Shown here: positions 51,701 to 61,696 of the stretch, one piece after another
Numbering within the stretch: the stretch's first letter is position 1
Layout of the letters: every line of letters begins with the position of its first letter
Assembly: GCA_019918135.1 (NCBI GenBank)
Contig: WBZZ01003076.1
Location: 670,001-734,000, forward strand
DNA: 64,000 bases
Direction: 5' to 3'
Source of the DNA: Paulinella micropora
Taxonomy: Eukaryota > Cercozoa > Imbricatea > Euglyphida > Paulinellidae
The notes under the pieces: model-generated
The model's input: only the letters and a program-made list of their open reading frames with translations
Told to the model about the DNA's origin: nothing
The model's database searches: none
Position numbers and translations under genes: made by a program

Positions 51701-53107
51701 TATTATTGTTATTGTTATTATTATTGTTATTATTATTATTATTATTATTGTTGTTGTTGTTGTTGTACAGAAATACAACAAACATCAGGAAGAGAATACT
51801 TACCTGTTTCCCGGAGTCATGACTGACGACACAATGAATATTGTGTCCATCTAACCTGACCTTCACTGTTCTATCGTTAGTACCTCTACTCCTAGCTACA
51901 TCGTCGTCGTTGATGTCGTTGATTGTATTACCACATCATATCACATACGTTTATCTTACTATATATGTTTGCCTGTGGCATGCCGCAACCATATGAGTAT
52001 AACACTAAATCGTATCTGATACTAGTTTACTTTTTTCTTATTTTTATCCCATGTAATATTATATAATTTACATTTGTGATACAAATGTGCCACAGATGAT
52101 CCGTTACTTTGTGTCATATTTGTGCCACATCTGTGACACATTTTACCTCAAAGTATTTGTGTCATATTTATGTCACATTTGTGTCACACTTGTTACCCAT
52201 TTGCATATGTGGTTATTTAGTCTTACTATAATATATAATCTTATATTATATGTACTATGTGCGATATAGTATGTTTCCTTTACAGCACAGTGACATACTA
52301 GACAGCGAGATAGCTAGGAATGTTGTTGTCGTGTGTCGCAGTGAGTTGTGTTGCATGATGACAGTAATGTATGTGTCTTTGCTTGATCTACATTCCATTC
52401 AGCTACATACCTATGTTAATAATTGTTGGGGCGTTGTTGTACGTGTGTGTTTGTAAAATTCTACATCACTCGTTGTATAGCTACGTTTAGATTAAGCAAT
52501 AATAGATAGCCAGATAGCTACAGAGAGTAGAGAAACGCAGGAGAGAGTATAGAGCCACCAGATTTATTTTTACCCATCCACTATCCACTCTAAAGGCAGG
52601 TAGTCTAGCGGATAGGCAAAAAGGGGGGTGAGATGAGTCAGAGCCACAAAACATACCAAGAACGAGCTGTGTAAGCAGTAAGCTAGCAAGCTAGACAGTT
52701 AGCAGAAGTAAACTAGCTGTAAAGAATGCTAAGTTGCATAGAATAGCTAACGCATACACAGATAAGGCGACAGACAGCCATGTATGTATTGCGTGGTGTT
52801 CAGTCAATGTGTTGACATGTGTCTGTATGAATGTGTCAATTAAGTCGGTATAGCTGTTCAATGTCACTTTGTTTCATGCTTATGCTTACTGTATGTTGGC
52901 AGAGGCGTGCGCAAGTACTAGGAAAGTTAGTGGATGCATGCGTCATGTTTTAACAATGACTTGATTGTGTGTAGTGACATGTCATGTGCATAGGCAGTAA
53001 GAGCGCAACAGGAGCTCGACATGCTCAGGCAGGCAAGGATAAGCAGTGCTTATGTTTGTTTGTGGGTTTGCAGGCATGTTACACATAGCGAGATGACAGA
53101 TAGGCTA
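45710..53107 (+). repeat. Array unit 3 (7,398 bp), SINE-free
   Basis: Same as the other units, but its ATT region (51665-51765) contains no SINE. It has a private 10-bp insertion around 51998 and a shorter G run. It is the best estimate of the 'empty' unit. Confidence 0.85.
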
Positions 53108-54460
53108 GTGAGGCATGTTTGTTGTGGTTGATAGCACAGATATACATATGCGCGTTGTGTTGTGTGTCTAGAGTGTAGTCAGCGTAAGTCAAGTTAAGAG
53201 AGAGAGAGAGAGAGACTATTAGCACAAGAACGAATAATAATAGCATAACTAACAGGCAGTTCTAAATTTACTAAATAATAGTTACATGTGTGTAGTCAGG
53301 ATAGTCAGCGCGCAGCGACAGTCAATACAGACGTCAGTACAGCGTGATAGTCTTACGACAGAGGGTGGAGAGAGCAAGTATATTGTCAAGACAGTGATGT
53401 ACTTGTTCAAATGTATGATTGTCTGTCTCTAGCATAGCATGTGTCCTCATTGATGCGTGCACTGATGATGAGTCTGTATGTAGGTTGTTGATTGATTTGT
53501 CATAATATGAAACTTTCATGTTGTATTGTTTTAGTCATATGACCTTCTCATGCATGACTTCACCTCTCTTTCCTTATGTTTTCGTGTATGGTCACATTAC
53601 ATCATACACGCGTACGATAGTGATAGGTAAGTGAGAGGGAGGTAGCTAGACTGATTTAGAGGGGCTTCGAGTGCTTTCTTCTTCGTGTGATTGAATGTGT
53701 GATTACTACTCATGTGTGGGGAATGCCCTGGTGCTTGTTTGTGTGTGTCTAGTCATGAGCCGCAGGATAGCCATCAGGTTGTTATACATTCAGGCAGCAG
53801 TGTTACATTATCGCATATTAATGCAGTTTAGGGTAATTAGCAGCAGGCTTTTGCTTAAAGAATAGTAAAGCATAGCTCAAGCCGCGTTGCCTTAGACTAA
53901 TTAGCGCAGAGCGAGATGTCATATGTGTATGTCTTGGCGTGCGGCAGGACTACGTCGCATAGTGTGCTGAGAGTTTATAAAGTGCCCTAGTAACCCTAAT
54001 TTGAGCTAGAACTAATCCGTTAGCTAAGGAAGTAAGTTAGGAAAGAGCTCGTAGCTGTCAAGGAAGTTAATTTAATGCTAGCCTCGTAACTTAGACATAA
54101 CATTAACTCCTAAGGTAATAAGTCAGTAATCAGCTTAGATAGATTAGTCTTATAGCTGTGAGATGGTTTGGACACCTATTTCATTGGTAGTAAGTATTGT
54201 TATCATTTCGATAGTGTTTGGAGCGTGTAGGGTGGTAATGCAGCAGACAGGATTTGTTCTGTCAGTCCGCGTGCGTACTCGTGTACGTATGATGGTCATA
54301 TGGTTGCAGAGCTATGTTACATGTTGTCTTTTGATCGGTAGTTGCTGAGTTGTTGTCTAGGGAGTAGTGAGTAGTCGTGTATTGAACTATTTCTATCAGA
54401 GAGACTTCTTCCACGGGGTCTGCGCGATGGAGTATGTCTTAGCATACAGGCGGGCATGAT
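53108..54460 (+). repeat. Array unit 4, truncated (1,353 bp)
   Basis: Matches the first ~1.35 kb of the other units up to GGCGGGCATGATGG, then switches abruptly to the zinc-knuckle ORF sequence. Confidence 0.85.
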
Positions 54461-54836
54461 GGGGAAAAGCAAGAAGAGCAAGGGGCTAAAGTGTTTTAAC
54501 TGCTTTGAAAAGGGACACATCGCCGGTAAGTGCAGCAAGAGGTGCCGGTTGTGCGGGGGCAAACATAAGTTGAGCAAGTGCCCGGACAAAGGCCGAAAGG
54601 AGAAGGGGGAGGCAGCAAAGTGCTCTAACGTGGGTAGTGATAGCGAAGACTCCGAGGATGAGGAGCCGGGCGTCGCCTTAGCCCAGATGGTGAAGTTCCT
54701 AACAGGCAAGTCGAAAGACAAATCCCTCATGGCTAAACCCGGGGGTGCAAACCTTCCTGAACAGATCATACCACCGGAAGACGAGAACAGTCTTATCTTG
54801 CTTGAGGATTGTAATGCACCCAACGTTAGCTCGTAA
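54456..54836 (+). CDS. Double CCHC zinc-knuckle protein fragment
   Basis: 126 residues whose first codons come from the last bases of the truncated array unit. Two knuckles are clear: CFNCFEKGHIAGKC and CRLCGGKHKLSKC, both C-x2-C-x4-H-x4-C, followed by a Lys-rich stretch and an acidic DSEDSEDEE stretch. Such knuckles are typical of retroelement Gag nucleocapsids, and also of cellular RNA-binding proteins. Probably a remnant of a retroelement gag gene different from the one at 61.7-64 kb, which has a CCCH finger. The true 5' end has been lost at the array junction. Confidence 0.6.
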   Translation: MMGKSKKSKGLKCFNCFEKGHIAGKCSKRCRLCGGKHKLSKCPDKGRKEKGEAAKCSNVGSDSEDSEDEEPGVALAQMVKFLTGKSKDKSLMAKPGGANLPEQIIPPEDENSLILLEDCNAPNVSS

Positions 54837-54839
54837 AAA

Positions 54840-55050
54840 GTCGGTAATACAACCAAACACAGTCCTCAAAAGATGAGAATGATATCTCGTTATATTAGCT
54901 CAGTGAAGCCAAAAAGGAAAACGGCAACAGACCAGTAATAAAATAGCCTCAGGTCCAATCCGGACAAATAATACTGAAAAACAAGCTGGTGCACCTGTCA
55001 CCAGGAAAAGGTACTTTTTACCGGCTATCCGGGGGGTGATGCCTACAGTA
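54840..55050 (-). repeat. Candidate 3' LTR of the Ty3/gypsy element
   Basis: On the minus strand a purine tract GGGAGGGGG (55053-55061) is followed by TACTGTAGGCATC, a plausible polypurine tract and LTR start (TGTAGG). The LTR would run to about 54840, next to the zinc-knuckle ORF. The partner LTR lies outside the window, so this cannot be verified here. Confidence 0.3.
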
Positions 55051-55902
55051 CCCCCTCCCGATTTTATGACGGAAATAGCATTTTCGTCATACACCTTCTG
55101 ATTTCTTTCTGCAAATAGTATGCGCTATGTAGTCATGCCACACAGCGCATCGACCCACGGATAGACGCTAAAAGACGATAAATATATCCTCATACGGCAC
55201 GTCAAAGCGGATTCTCCAGCCATTCTTGTAGATTTTTGAACTCCTTCCCCTCAATCTCTTTTTTTTTTTTTTTTTTTTCTCGGCAGTATGTCAAGAACAA
55301 ACGTACCACTAATAAAAAAAATACAAGCAACGTGTTGCTGTAGTATGATTCCCCCTTTGATCTCCTTCTTCTTATCATTATCATTATTATTATCACTATT
55401 GTTATTATTATTCACAGGGAGATCGTAAGTACATTGTCTTTTTTAATGACATACCCTTGTATAAGGCGGGTATCCTATGATATAGTATTAGGGGGCCAGT
55501 CCTAATAGCTATATCCGAAGTCGAGGTGTATGTACCCGACCCTGCGATATACCGACACAAGTAGAGATTGACCGTGCTCAGGTACGACAGTATATAATCT
55601 ATCGTAAAAAATAATTTAATGAAAGTTTCAGAGAACATTTCATTTTCGAGAACATCATCCCAGGACTTGGAAAGGGTCATACCCGGGAACACCATCGCTC
55701 AATACACTAGCGATCCCCGTATACGGTGTAGTATCATCGTCGATCGACCTTTCGCACTCGTATGTTGCGATAGAATGCCAAGTTATATCACTGAGTCTTT
55801 TTAATATTCATATTGATAACTGATGATGCATGATCAAATCATGATACGCCGTGGGCAATCAACCAGTTTGTTTGAGACTCATAAAGAAAAATAGTTTCCT
55901 TG
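55051..55902. other. Non-coding stretch, probable retroelement 3' region
   Basis: No gene recognised. Contains a T22 run at about 55260-55280, a short ATT/ATC microsatellite (55375-55411), and otherwise unique sequence between the retroelement coding region and the candidate LTR. Confidence 0.4.
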
Positions 55903-56437
55903 TTACTGCCTTCGTCGTCTGGCGCGGATTTCTTTACCTGGTGGAGGACCACCAACAAAAGTCAGATCAAACTTTGACTGTTCGAGAATGTCCCAGATCT
56001 TATTAGGGATTCCGCCCAACGATAATTCAAAAGGGACATCAAGCACTCCTTTTGGCAGTGTCTGAATGGTCCACGCAGTGTAATCCTTGTCTCTGGGAGT
56101 AATTGTATCATCCCATGTCTCGAGACTTTTTGCGTCTTTATATACTGGCAGATAATGTCTTGCCTTTGGATCCTCAACCGGGTCCATACTTCTCCAAAAC
56201 TGGAGTATCGGTTGTACTATTTTTGCGGTTGATGATATTTTGAGTGTCCGTGTGACACGCATCTGTCGTGGGACCGCCACGACCCGCATCAAGTATAAAT
56301 CTGAGAGAGTGTCATCAGCGACATGTTGTTCCGCTGGTCTCATCAGATAGAAAGCATCTTTCACCCATGCGATGGTTGCTATCGCATCGCCTTCCTTCCA
56401 TCGCTCATGGACAATCTCAACGTTTCCCGCGTTTGGG
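55903..56437 (-). pseudogene. C-terminal tail of the retroelement polyprotein, unknown domain
   Basis: Open from about 56450 in a frame different from the upstream integrase C-terminus, and ending at 55903 with a basic RARRRRQ tail. Contains GDAIATIAW and SDLYLMRVVAV segments. No family recognised with confidence; a chromatin-binding or envelope-like role cannot be claimed. Likely joined to the upstream ORF in the ancestral element. Confidence 0.4.
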
Positions 56438-57108
56438 TCAGTGTCCGTCCCCTCCTCCTCCTGGGACGTCCTTTGATCCCATTGACCTCATCTCCTTCCT
56501 CGGTTGGTTGTTGATAAGATCATTCCGCGCTCTCCTTAGCTGCGCCTCTGTGATCTTCTCCTTCTTTCCGCTATGCTCTCGCGGAGACTTAGACTGAGTC
56601 CCCACCGCGCTTATGCGGTCAGTCTTCTCCTTACTGTCCACTTCACTTTCCTCCTTCTCAGCTATCGGTGCCCGATAAGCATCGTCTTGGTCTATGCCAG
56701 CCTCCTTGTGGATGGGCGGCACCTCTTTGAAATCGTCCTTCATCCGTTTTAACGCCTCCTCAACGGATTCATCTTCCAGTAAGAAGGGATCATACTTAAC
56801 CAGCCTTCTTACATTCACAATTTGCACCTTCCCTCTACCCCTGATCTCGTAGTTCAGAGGTCCCGTCTGTTCCATAATCTGATAAGGTCCTTTCCAGTGA
56901 GTGAACAGCTTAGAGCTGACTCCTTTCGGGACCTGAGGATGGTACAACAGTACAATATTGCCTGAAACTTGATCTGATCCAAGTGCGCTTGTCGCATCCC
57001 TTCAGCATCAGTCTTTCGGCGCTCCGCCTCTCTATGCGCCCTGACTATTTGTTCCGCCTCCATCTTCACTCTAAGTCTCATCCCAAACAACTCACCGCAT
57101 CCGCCCAA
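56438..57108 (-). pseudogene. Integrase C-terminal (GPY/F) region, frameshifted
   Basis: Two overlapping frames. 56854-57108 has a helical basic segment, and 56438-56947 contains VLLYHPQVPKGVSSKL-type and HWKGPYQIMEQTG, the GPY/F module found after the integrase core in Ty3/gypsy elements. A Ser/Glu-rich tail follows. Frameshifts near 57100 and 56955 break the chain. Confidence 0.6.
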
Positions 57109-57640
57109 GTGTCTTTTGGGTGAAGGAGCGAAGTCGGGATATCAGGCTCACGCCCATATACTAACTGATATGGCGAGATTGAGCTCTTCGAGCCTCCTAA
57201 CGCCGTAGAGGGTAGACAGTTCATTGCAAACGCAAATGATGGTGCTGCCTCGACCCATGCTCTTTGATTCTCCTTCTTCGTGCAATACATCTTTAGTGAG
57301 GCTTTGAGGGGTCTGTGTACCCGCTCGATTTTCCCATTTGCTCGCGGGTTATAGGCAATAACATATTGCCATTTCATCCCGTAATACTTAGATAGTTTGT
57401 CGATGACCTCGTTATTAAAGTCCGAGCCTCGATCAGAACATATCTTTCTTGGTACTCCGATCTGTGAGATGATCCTATCGATCAGCGCCTCGGCCGTCGT
57501 CTTGCCGGTAACGTCTTTGACAGGGATGATCCACACATAGTTGGTGGCTCTGTCAATAGCCGTGAGGAGGTATTTGTAACTATCCTTCGATTCTGGGAAA
57601 GGTCCCACATGATCAATGTGTAAACTCAAACATCCCCGCA
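57078..57640 (-). pseudogene. Retroelement integrase catalytic core
   Basis: Catalytic D in HIDHVGPF, second D in CSDRGSDF, and E in NGKIERVHR at Ty3/gypsy spacing; all three acidic residues are kept. It is out of frame with both neighbours (shifts near 57625 and 57100). In an intact element it inserts the cDNA into host DNA. Confidence 0.75.
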
Positions 57641-58830
57641 TGAAGATGAAATTCGCCAATCAGGCCGAAATTTGCCTTCAGTGGTGTTTTGTTTATCTTG
57701 CACGGGATGCATGCATCCACCGCCTGATCTATCTCCTCCTTCATCTTCCTCCGCCAGAATCGCCTCGCTACGAACATGCGAGTTCGTTGTCGACCCGGAT
57801 GCGCCAAAAGTGGGCAATTGTGGGCTGCGACAAATATAAATCGTCTCAGACTCTCCGGTACCCAAAGGGTCCATTTGTCCGGCTGTGACGCATAGCGACC
57901 GTGAAGGCCCTTGTACCACAGTAGACCATCTCTCCATCCCATCTCCTTCATCTGATCTTTGATCGCTTTCGTCATCTTCAGCTCATCCGGGTTCTGATAT
58001 AACTGTATGAGTTCCTTAAACTCCGGATCTTGAGCCTGTTGTTGCCTCCATGCGGTAGGCGAGGCTACATGGATAGTACCATCTTCTAGCCGTATTCCGA
58101 TTCTTTCCGGGTCATCGTCTAGGTCACTTCTCCGCTCTTGAGGAGGCTCCGCATAAACATCCTGCGTCTCCTCTTCCTCTCTTATGTTCGCCTTCGCATT
58201 CTCATATACCTCATAGGACCACTCAGCGTCCTCCTGGGTATGTAGCTCACAACATATCCCGTGATCCGGGCCTTGTGGACTGTACCGTAGACCTGTGCGG
58301 TCATATCGGACTCCACTCGCCATCTCCATCGCCTCAATGTGGCTGACCTCATACACCTTGTCAGTGGACAAGTCTTCCATCTCCACCGTGGACACCAACG
58401 CCGATACTTCTGAGTTAAACTCTAGCCTAGAAAGGCTATCAGCGACCACATTTCGCTTTCCCGGTAGATGGACCATTGTAAAATCGAAACAAGACAAGAA
58501 CGCTTGCCACCGCGCCAGCCGTCCAGTCTGTTCATGATTCATCAACCATAACAGGTTATGATGATCAGTTCTGACAGTAAATTGAGGTCCTCCCCACAAA
58601 TACTCTCTGAGCCTCTTGAGGGCCCACGCCACCGCTAACGCCTCTCTTTGCCTTGTGCAATAGTTTCTCTCCGCCGCACACAACTTCCTACTAATAAACA
58701 TGATTGGGCGTAATTTCTTCTCCTCATCCTCTTGTTGTAATACAGCCCTAATCGCAAACTTAGATGCGTCTGTATCGACTACGAATTGTTTCGTAAAGTC
58801 GGGCATCGTTAACACCAGTCCTCCGTCTTC
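57613..58830 (-). pseudogene. RNase H and integrase zinc-finger region
   Basis: RNase H: VVDTDAS, REALAVAWAL, TDHHNLLWL and VVADSLSRL give the catalytic D-E-D series of Ty3/gypsy RNase H. About 250 residues downstream is the HHCC motif (HNCPLLAH ... CIPC). Enters by a frameshift near 58820 and leaves by one near 57625. Confidence 0.75.
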
Positions 58831-59650
58831 GGGTCTTTATAAATAAGATCTTTGAGCGCATGAAACGCTTGCAAAGCCTCTTCGCCCCACTTCTCAAAGT
58901 CTCCAAAATCTATCATTTTCTCCAACTTAGCCCGTGTTGCACCCCAATCGGGTATAAACTGGCTATAGTATTGCGCCATCGCAAGGAATGAGTGCAAGTC
59001 AGTGCGGTTCTTTGGTATCGGTCGATTCATAATCTCCTCCCTCTTCTCTTTGGATATCGAGACTCGATTATGGGAGATCTCGTACCCTAAGTATGTCACA
59101 CTCGTCTTGGCAAGTTGACACTTCTTTAGATTGCACTTCAGGCCAAAAGCTCCGATGCGCCTGAATACGGACAAATGATCGATATGCTCCTCCATTGTGT
59201 TAGAGTATACGATAATGTTATCGATATAGCAAAATGCATATTCTCCCGCCTTCTGTCCCCGCCTTCTCATAAAGCCTCCGTCAGACAAATCATCGTACTG
59301 ACTGCTCAACATCTTCTGCATCGCCTTCTGGAAAAGTCCTGGGGCTTGCTTGAGGCCCATCGGAAGCACTTTCCATTGGTATATTTCCATACCCACCACA
59401 AACGCCGTCAGCCATCTGGACTTTTCCTCCAGTGGTATCTGGCAGAAGCCATTCTTAAGGTCAATGACCGAATAGAATTTTACATTCCGCAGTACTCTCC
59501 TTCCTTCTTCTAATGTCGGGAGAGGATTTCTCTCTTCCTCCAGCACCTTGTTAACACGAGCATAGTTAACTGTCAGGCGCCATTCTCCTCCTGGCTTCGG
59601 CATTATTCTCGGTTGTGAGACTATTGGAGATGTTGATCTCTCAATAAATT
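58809..59650 (-). pseudogene. Ty3/gypsy reverse transcriptase, catalytic Asp lost
   Basis: Clear RT motifs in order: MPKPGGEWRLTVNYARVN, FYSVIDLKNGFCQIP, LPMGLKQAPGLFQ, then the catalytic box as YIDN (59217-59228) where YxDD is required, then LGYEIS. The second Asp codon is AAC in place of GAC/GAT, a single G-to-A change on the coding strand. The frame is shifted relative to the upstream part near 59650. Not active as it stands. Confidence 0.85.
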
Positions 59651-61696
59651 GAGCAGCTGTCTTGCTAGCTCCTCCGCTATCTTCGCCTCATGTATACTCA
59701 AATTCACCCTTCGTGGTGCCGGTGACGGCTCCGCACCCGGTATTTTGTAAATAACCGCAGTGAAATCTTCAGGCTTGACACCACCTGCATGTGGAGGGTC
59801 AAAAATTTCCTTGTTCGCCTCTAATTTGGCTTTTAAAAGCTCCTTCTCCTTCTCCGTGCCTACTCCTTCTTCCAATATTTTCCGCGCCGCCGCTTGAAAA
59901 TCTTCATCAGACATCTGCTTATGTTGCTTGAGGGGTTCTCTGTCCTCCTCCAAGCCTAAGTCCTCTTCCGAGACATCATCTAGGCCCGTCTTTTCATACG
60001 TGACCGTGTCCGGCTCATCATCTTTACCGAGCTCCACCAGCATGTCAATGAGTCTCGCGTATTGCAAAGGAGCTTTACGGGTGTAAAAACCATCAAAGCC
60101 TGTGAATGCTTGCGGTATCAATTTCAACTTGTCGAGGTCTCTGAGCTTCCGCTTGTATGCACTGCTGTGCTCACGAGTTCCCATACGACAAGCCACCACT
60201 AGCTGTTGCTTGCGAGAGGGTACCGGTATAGGATGATCAATAAGCCGGTCCCTTATTTCCTGCGCCCATATCGCCTTCTCATTATATGGCAGGATAATAG
60301 TATACGGCTTATTATTTTCGAATAAAGTCCGTAAGCATTTCTTCACTTCAGTTAGTGAACGCGGCCACGTCGGCTCGTCACCCCAGAAATCAGTAATAAA
60401 ACTTTTAATAGTTTCTGGTGGAGTATCCGGGATTCGCCCCGTTCTCCTTGGTACAAACGCCTCCCTTTTTTCTTCTCCTACTTTCGCATGGAAACAGTAT
60501 CCGTTAGTAATATGGACATCTGTTCCTACTCCTTCCGCGAATCTCGCCAACGACTGGCTTCTTTGTGCGACACATATAATCTCCTCCTTTCGCTTCTCGA
60601 TTAAGTCATCAATAGACTTTTTGTCCCAATGGCATGTCGGAACTGTGACAGTGCACACTTGGGATTCCCAATTGTCGGTCCAGGACAGCTCATCCGGTCT
60701 TACGACATGGGGGTGAACGTACACCTCAAGTGCCTCATGTGCGATGGCCATCCTTTTGTGATCCGTCGCTAGACTCAGCTCATAAGCCTCATAAGAGTCG
60801 GTAGCGTTGAAGGGATCAATATCGTTCTTTTCTCCTCTTTTTACTCCATATATCACTCGCCGTGCGGCGCAATCAATCACAGCCCCCATCGTAGCCAATT
60901 GGTCATACGATAGTAATATTGACCCGTGGTAACCGGGGACGACATAAAGGTCCATGCGGTATACTCGTGCGGATTTTAATTTAAATGTCAGTGTGATGAT
61001 TCCCGTGATGACCGTCCGGCTACCCACTCCCTTCAGAGTGCCCGTCGAATTTTTCATATTTCCGTCCACCCAGTCCCGGTATCGATTTAAAAACTTCCGG
61101 CCGACAATATTAATATTCGCCATCGTATCATTACCAACTTTTAATATTGTCTTCAATGTTTCACAATAAAGTTCCGTATAACACAGAGCATCGGGCCTGT
61201 GTATATTGGCTGCGAGAACAAGAACTTTACGTTCCAAATTTTGGAGTCTTGTCTCTAAGTTTTTCAACTCCTCCTTCTTCTCCTCCTGCTTCACCTCATT
61301 AACATTTTTATTATTCTGCGGTACTGGTGCGTTTACTATGTGAGCGACATTGTCTTGTGGTACTTGAGTACACACATTGTCTTTTTGCTCGCCACCCGCC
61401 GCGATCGTAGACATTGAGTCTGTTCGTGGTTGTTTGCTTGGCCGAGGCGATACGTCTGCCATTGGCCTCCTCGCCTCCATCGCAAGTCTCGCCTTCCTAT
61501 TTGCATCAGTTATCATTGGTAACCGTGATGTATGAATGGGTATGAGACTACCTTGGGGCTGCAGTCTCTGTGCACCCACATCTTTGTATTCAGATTGAGG
61601 AAGCGTTGGCCCAGTCTGCACAACAGCATTAGAAAGCACTGTGACTTTAGGGTTAAACTTCACAGTCTTCTCCTTCCTCTCTTCCTCCCCCTCCAG
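59621..61696 (-). pseudogene. pol N-terminal region with retropepsin-like protease
   Basis: 680 residues in the same frame as gag, directly after gag's stop; no ATG near its beginning. A coiled-coil-like segment (about 61230-61290) precedes an aspartic-protease-like domain: NDTMANINIV at the catalytic DT(G/S)-A site (61121-61129 encodes DTM) and ILLSYDQLATMGAVID in place of the usual ILG box. The Gly to Met change would damage the protease. The end of the ORF reaches the RT entry (NLSIHEAKIAEELA) and then breaks by a frameshift. Confidence 0.6.

Larger units (their letters stand above)
30063..54460. repeat. Tandem array of a 7.4-7.9-kb unit (3 full, 1 truncated)
   Basis: Each unit starts GTGAGGCATGTTTGTTGTGG. 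Units differ by only scattered substitutions outside microsatellites. Each holds a GA repeat, a CTAG/TTAG-rich kilobase, a mixed-composition block (about 3.2-4.5 kb into the unit), a G13-14 run, an ATTAT pentamer array and an ATT microsatellite region. No rRNA, tRNA or snRNA sequence was recognised, and the ORFs are short (under 155 codons) with no known domains. ORFs shared by the copies are not evidence of coding because the DNA itself is near identical. It could be a large satellite, a non-coding RNA array or segmental duplication. Confidence 0.88.

Noticed and set aside
30063-54460. Ribosomal DNA repeat
   Set aside because: The unit size fits, but no 18S, 5.8S, 28S or 5S sequence could be recognised in any unit.
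54317-54856. 179-codon minus-strand ORF opposite the zinc-knuckle ORF
   Set aside because: It crosses the array junction and is antisense to a clear CCHC frame.
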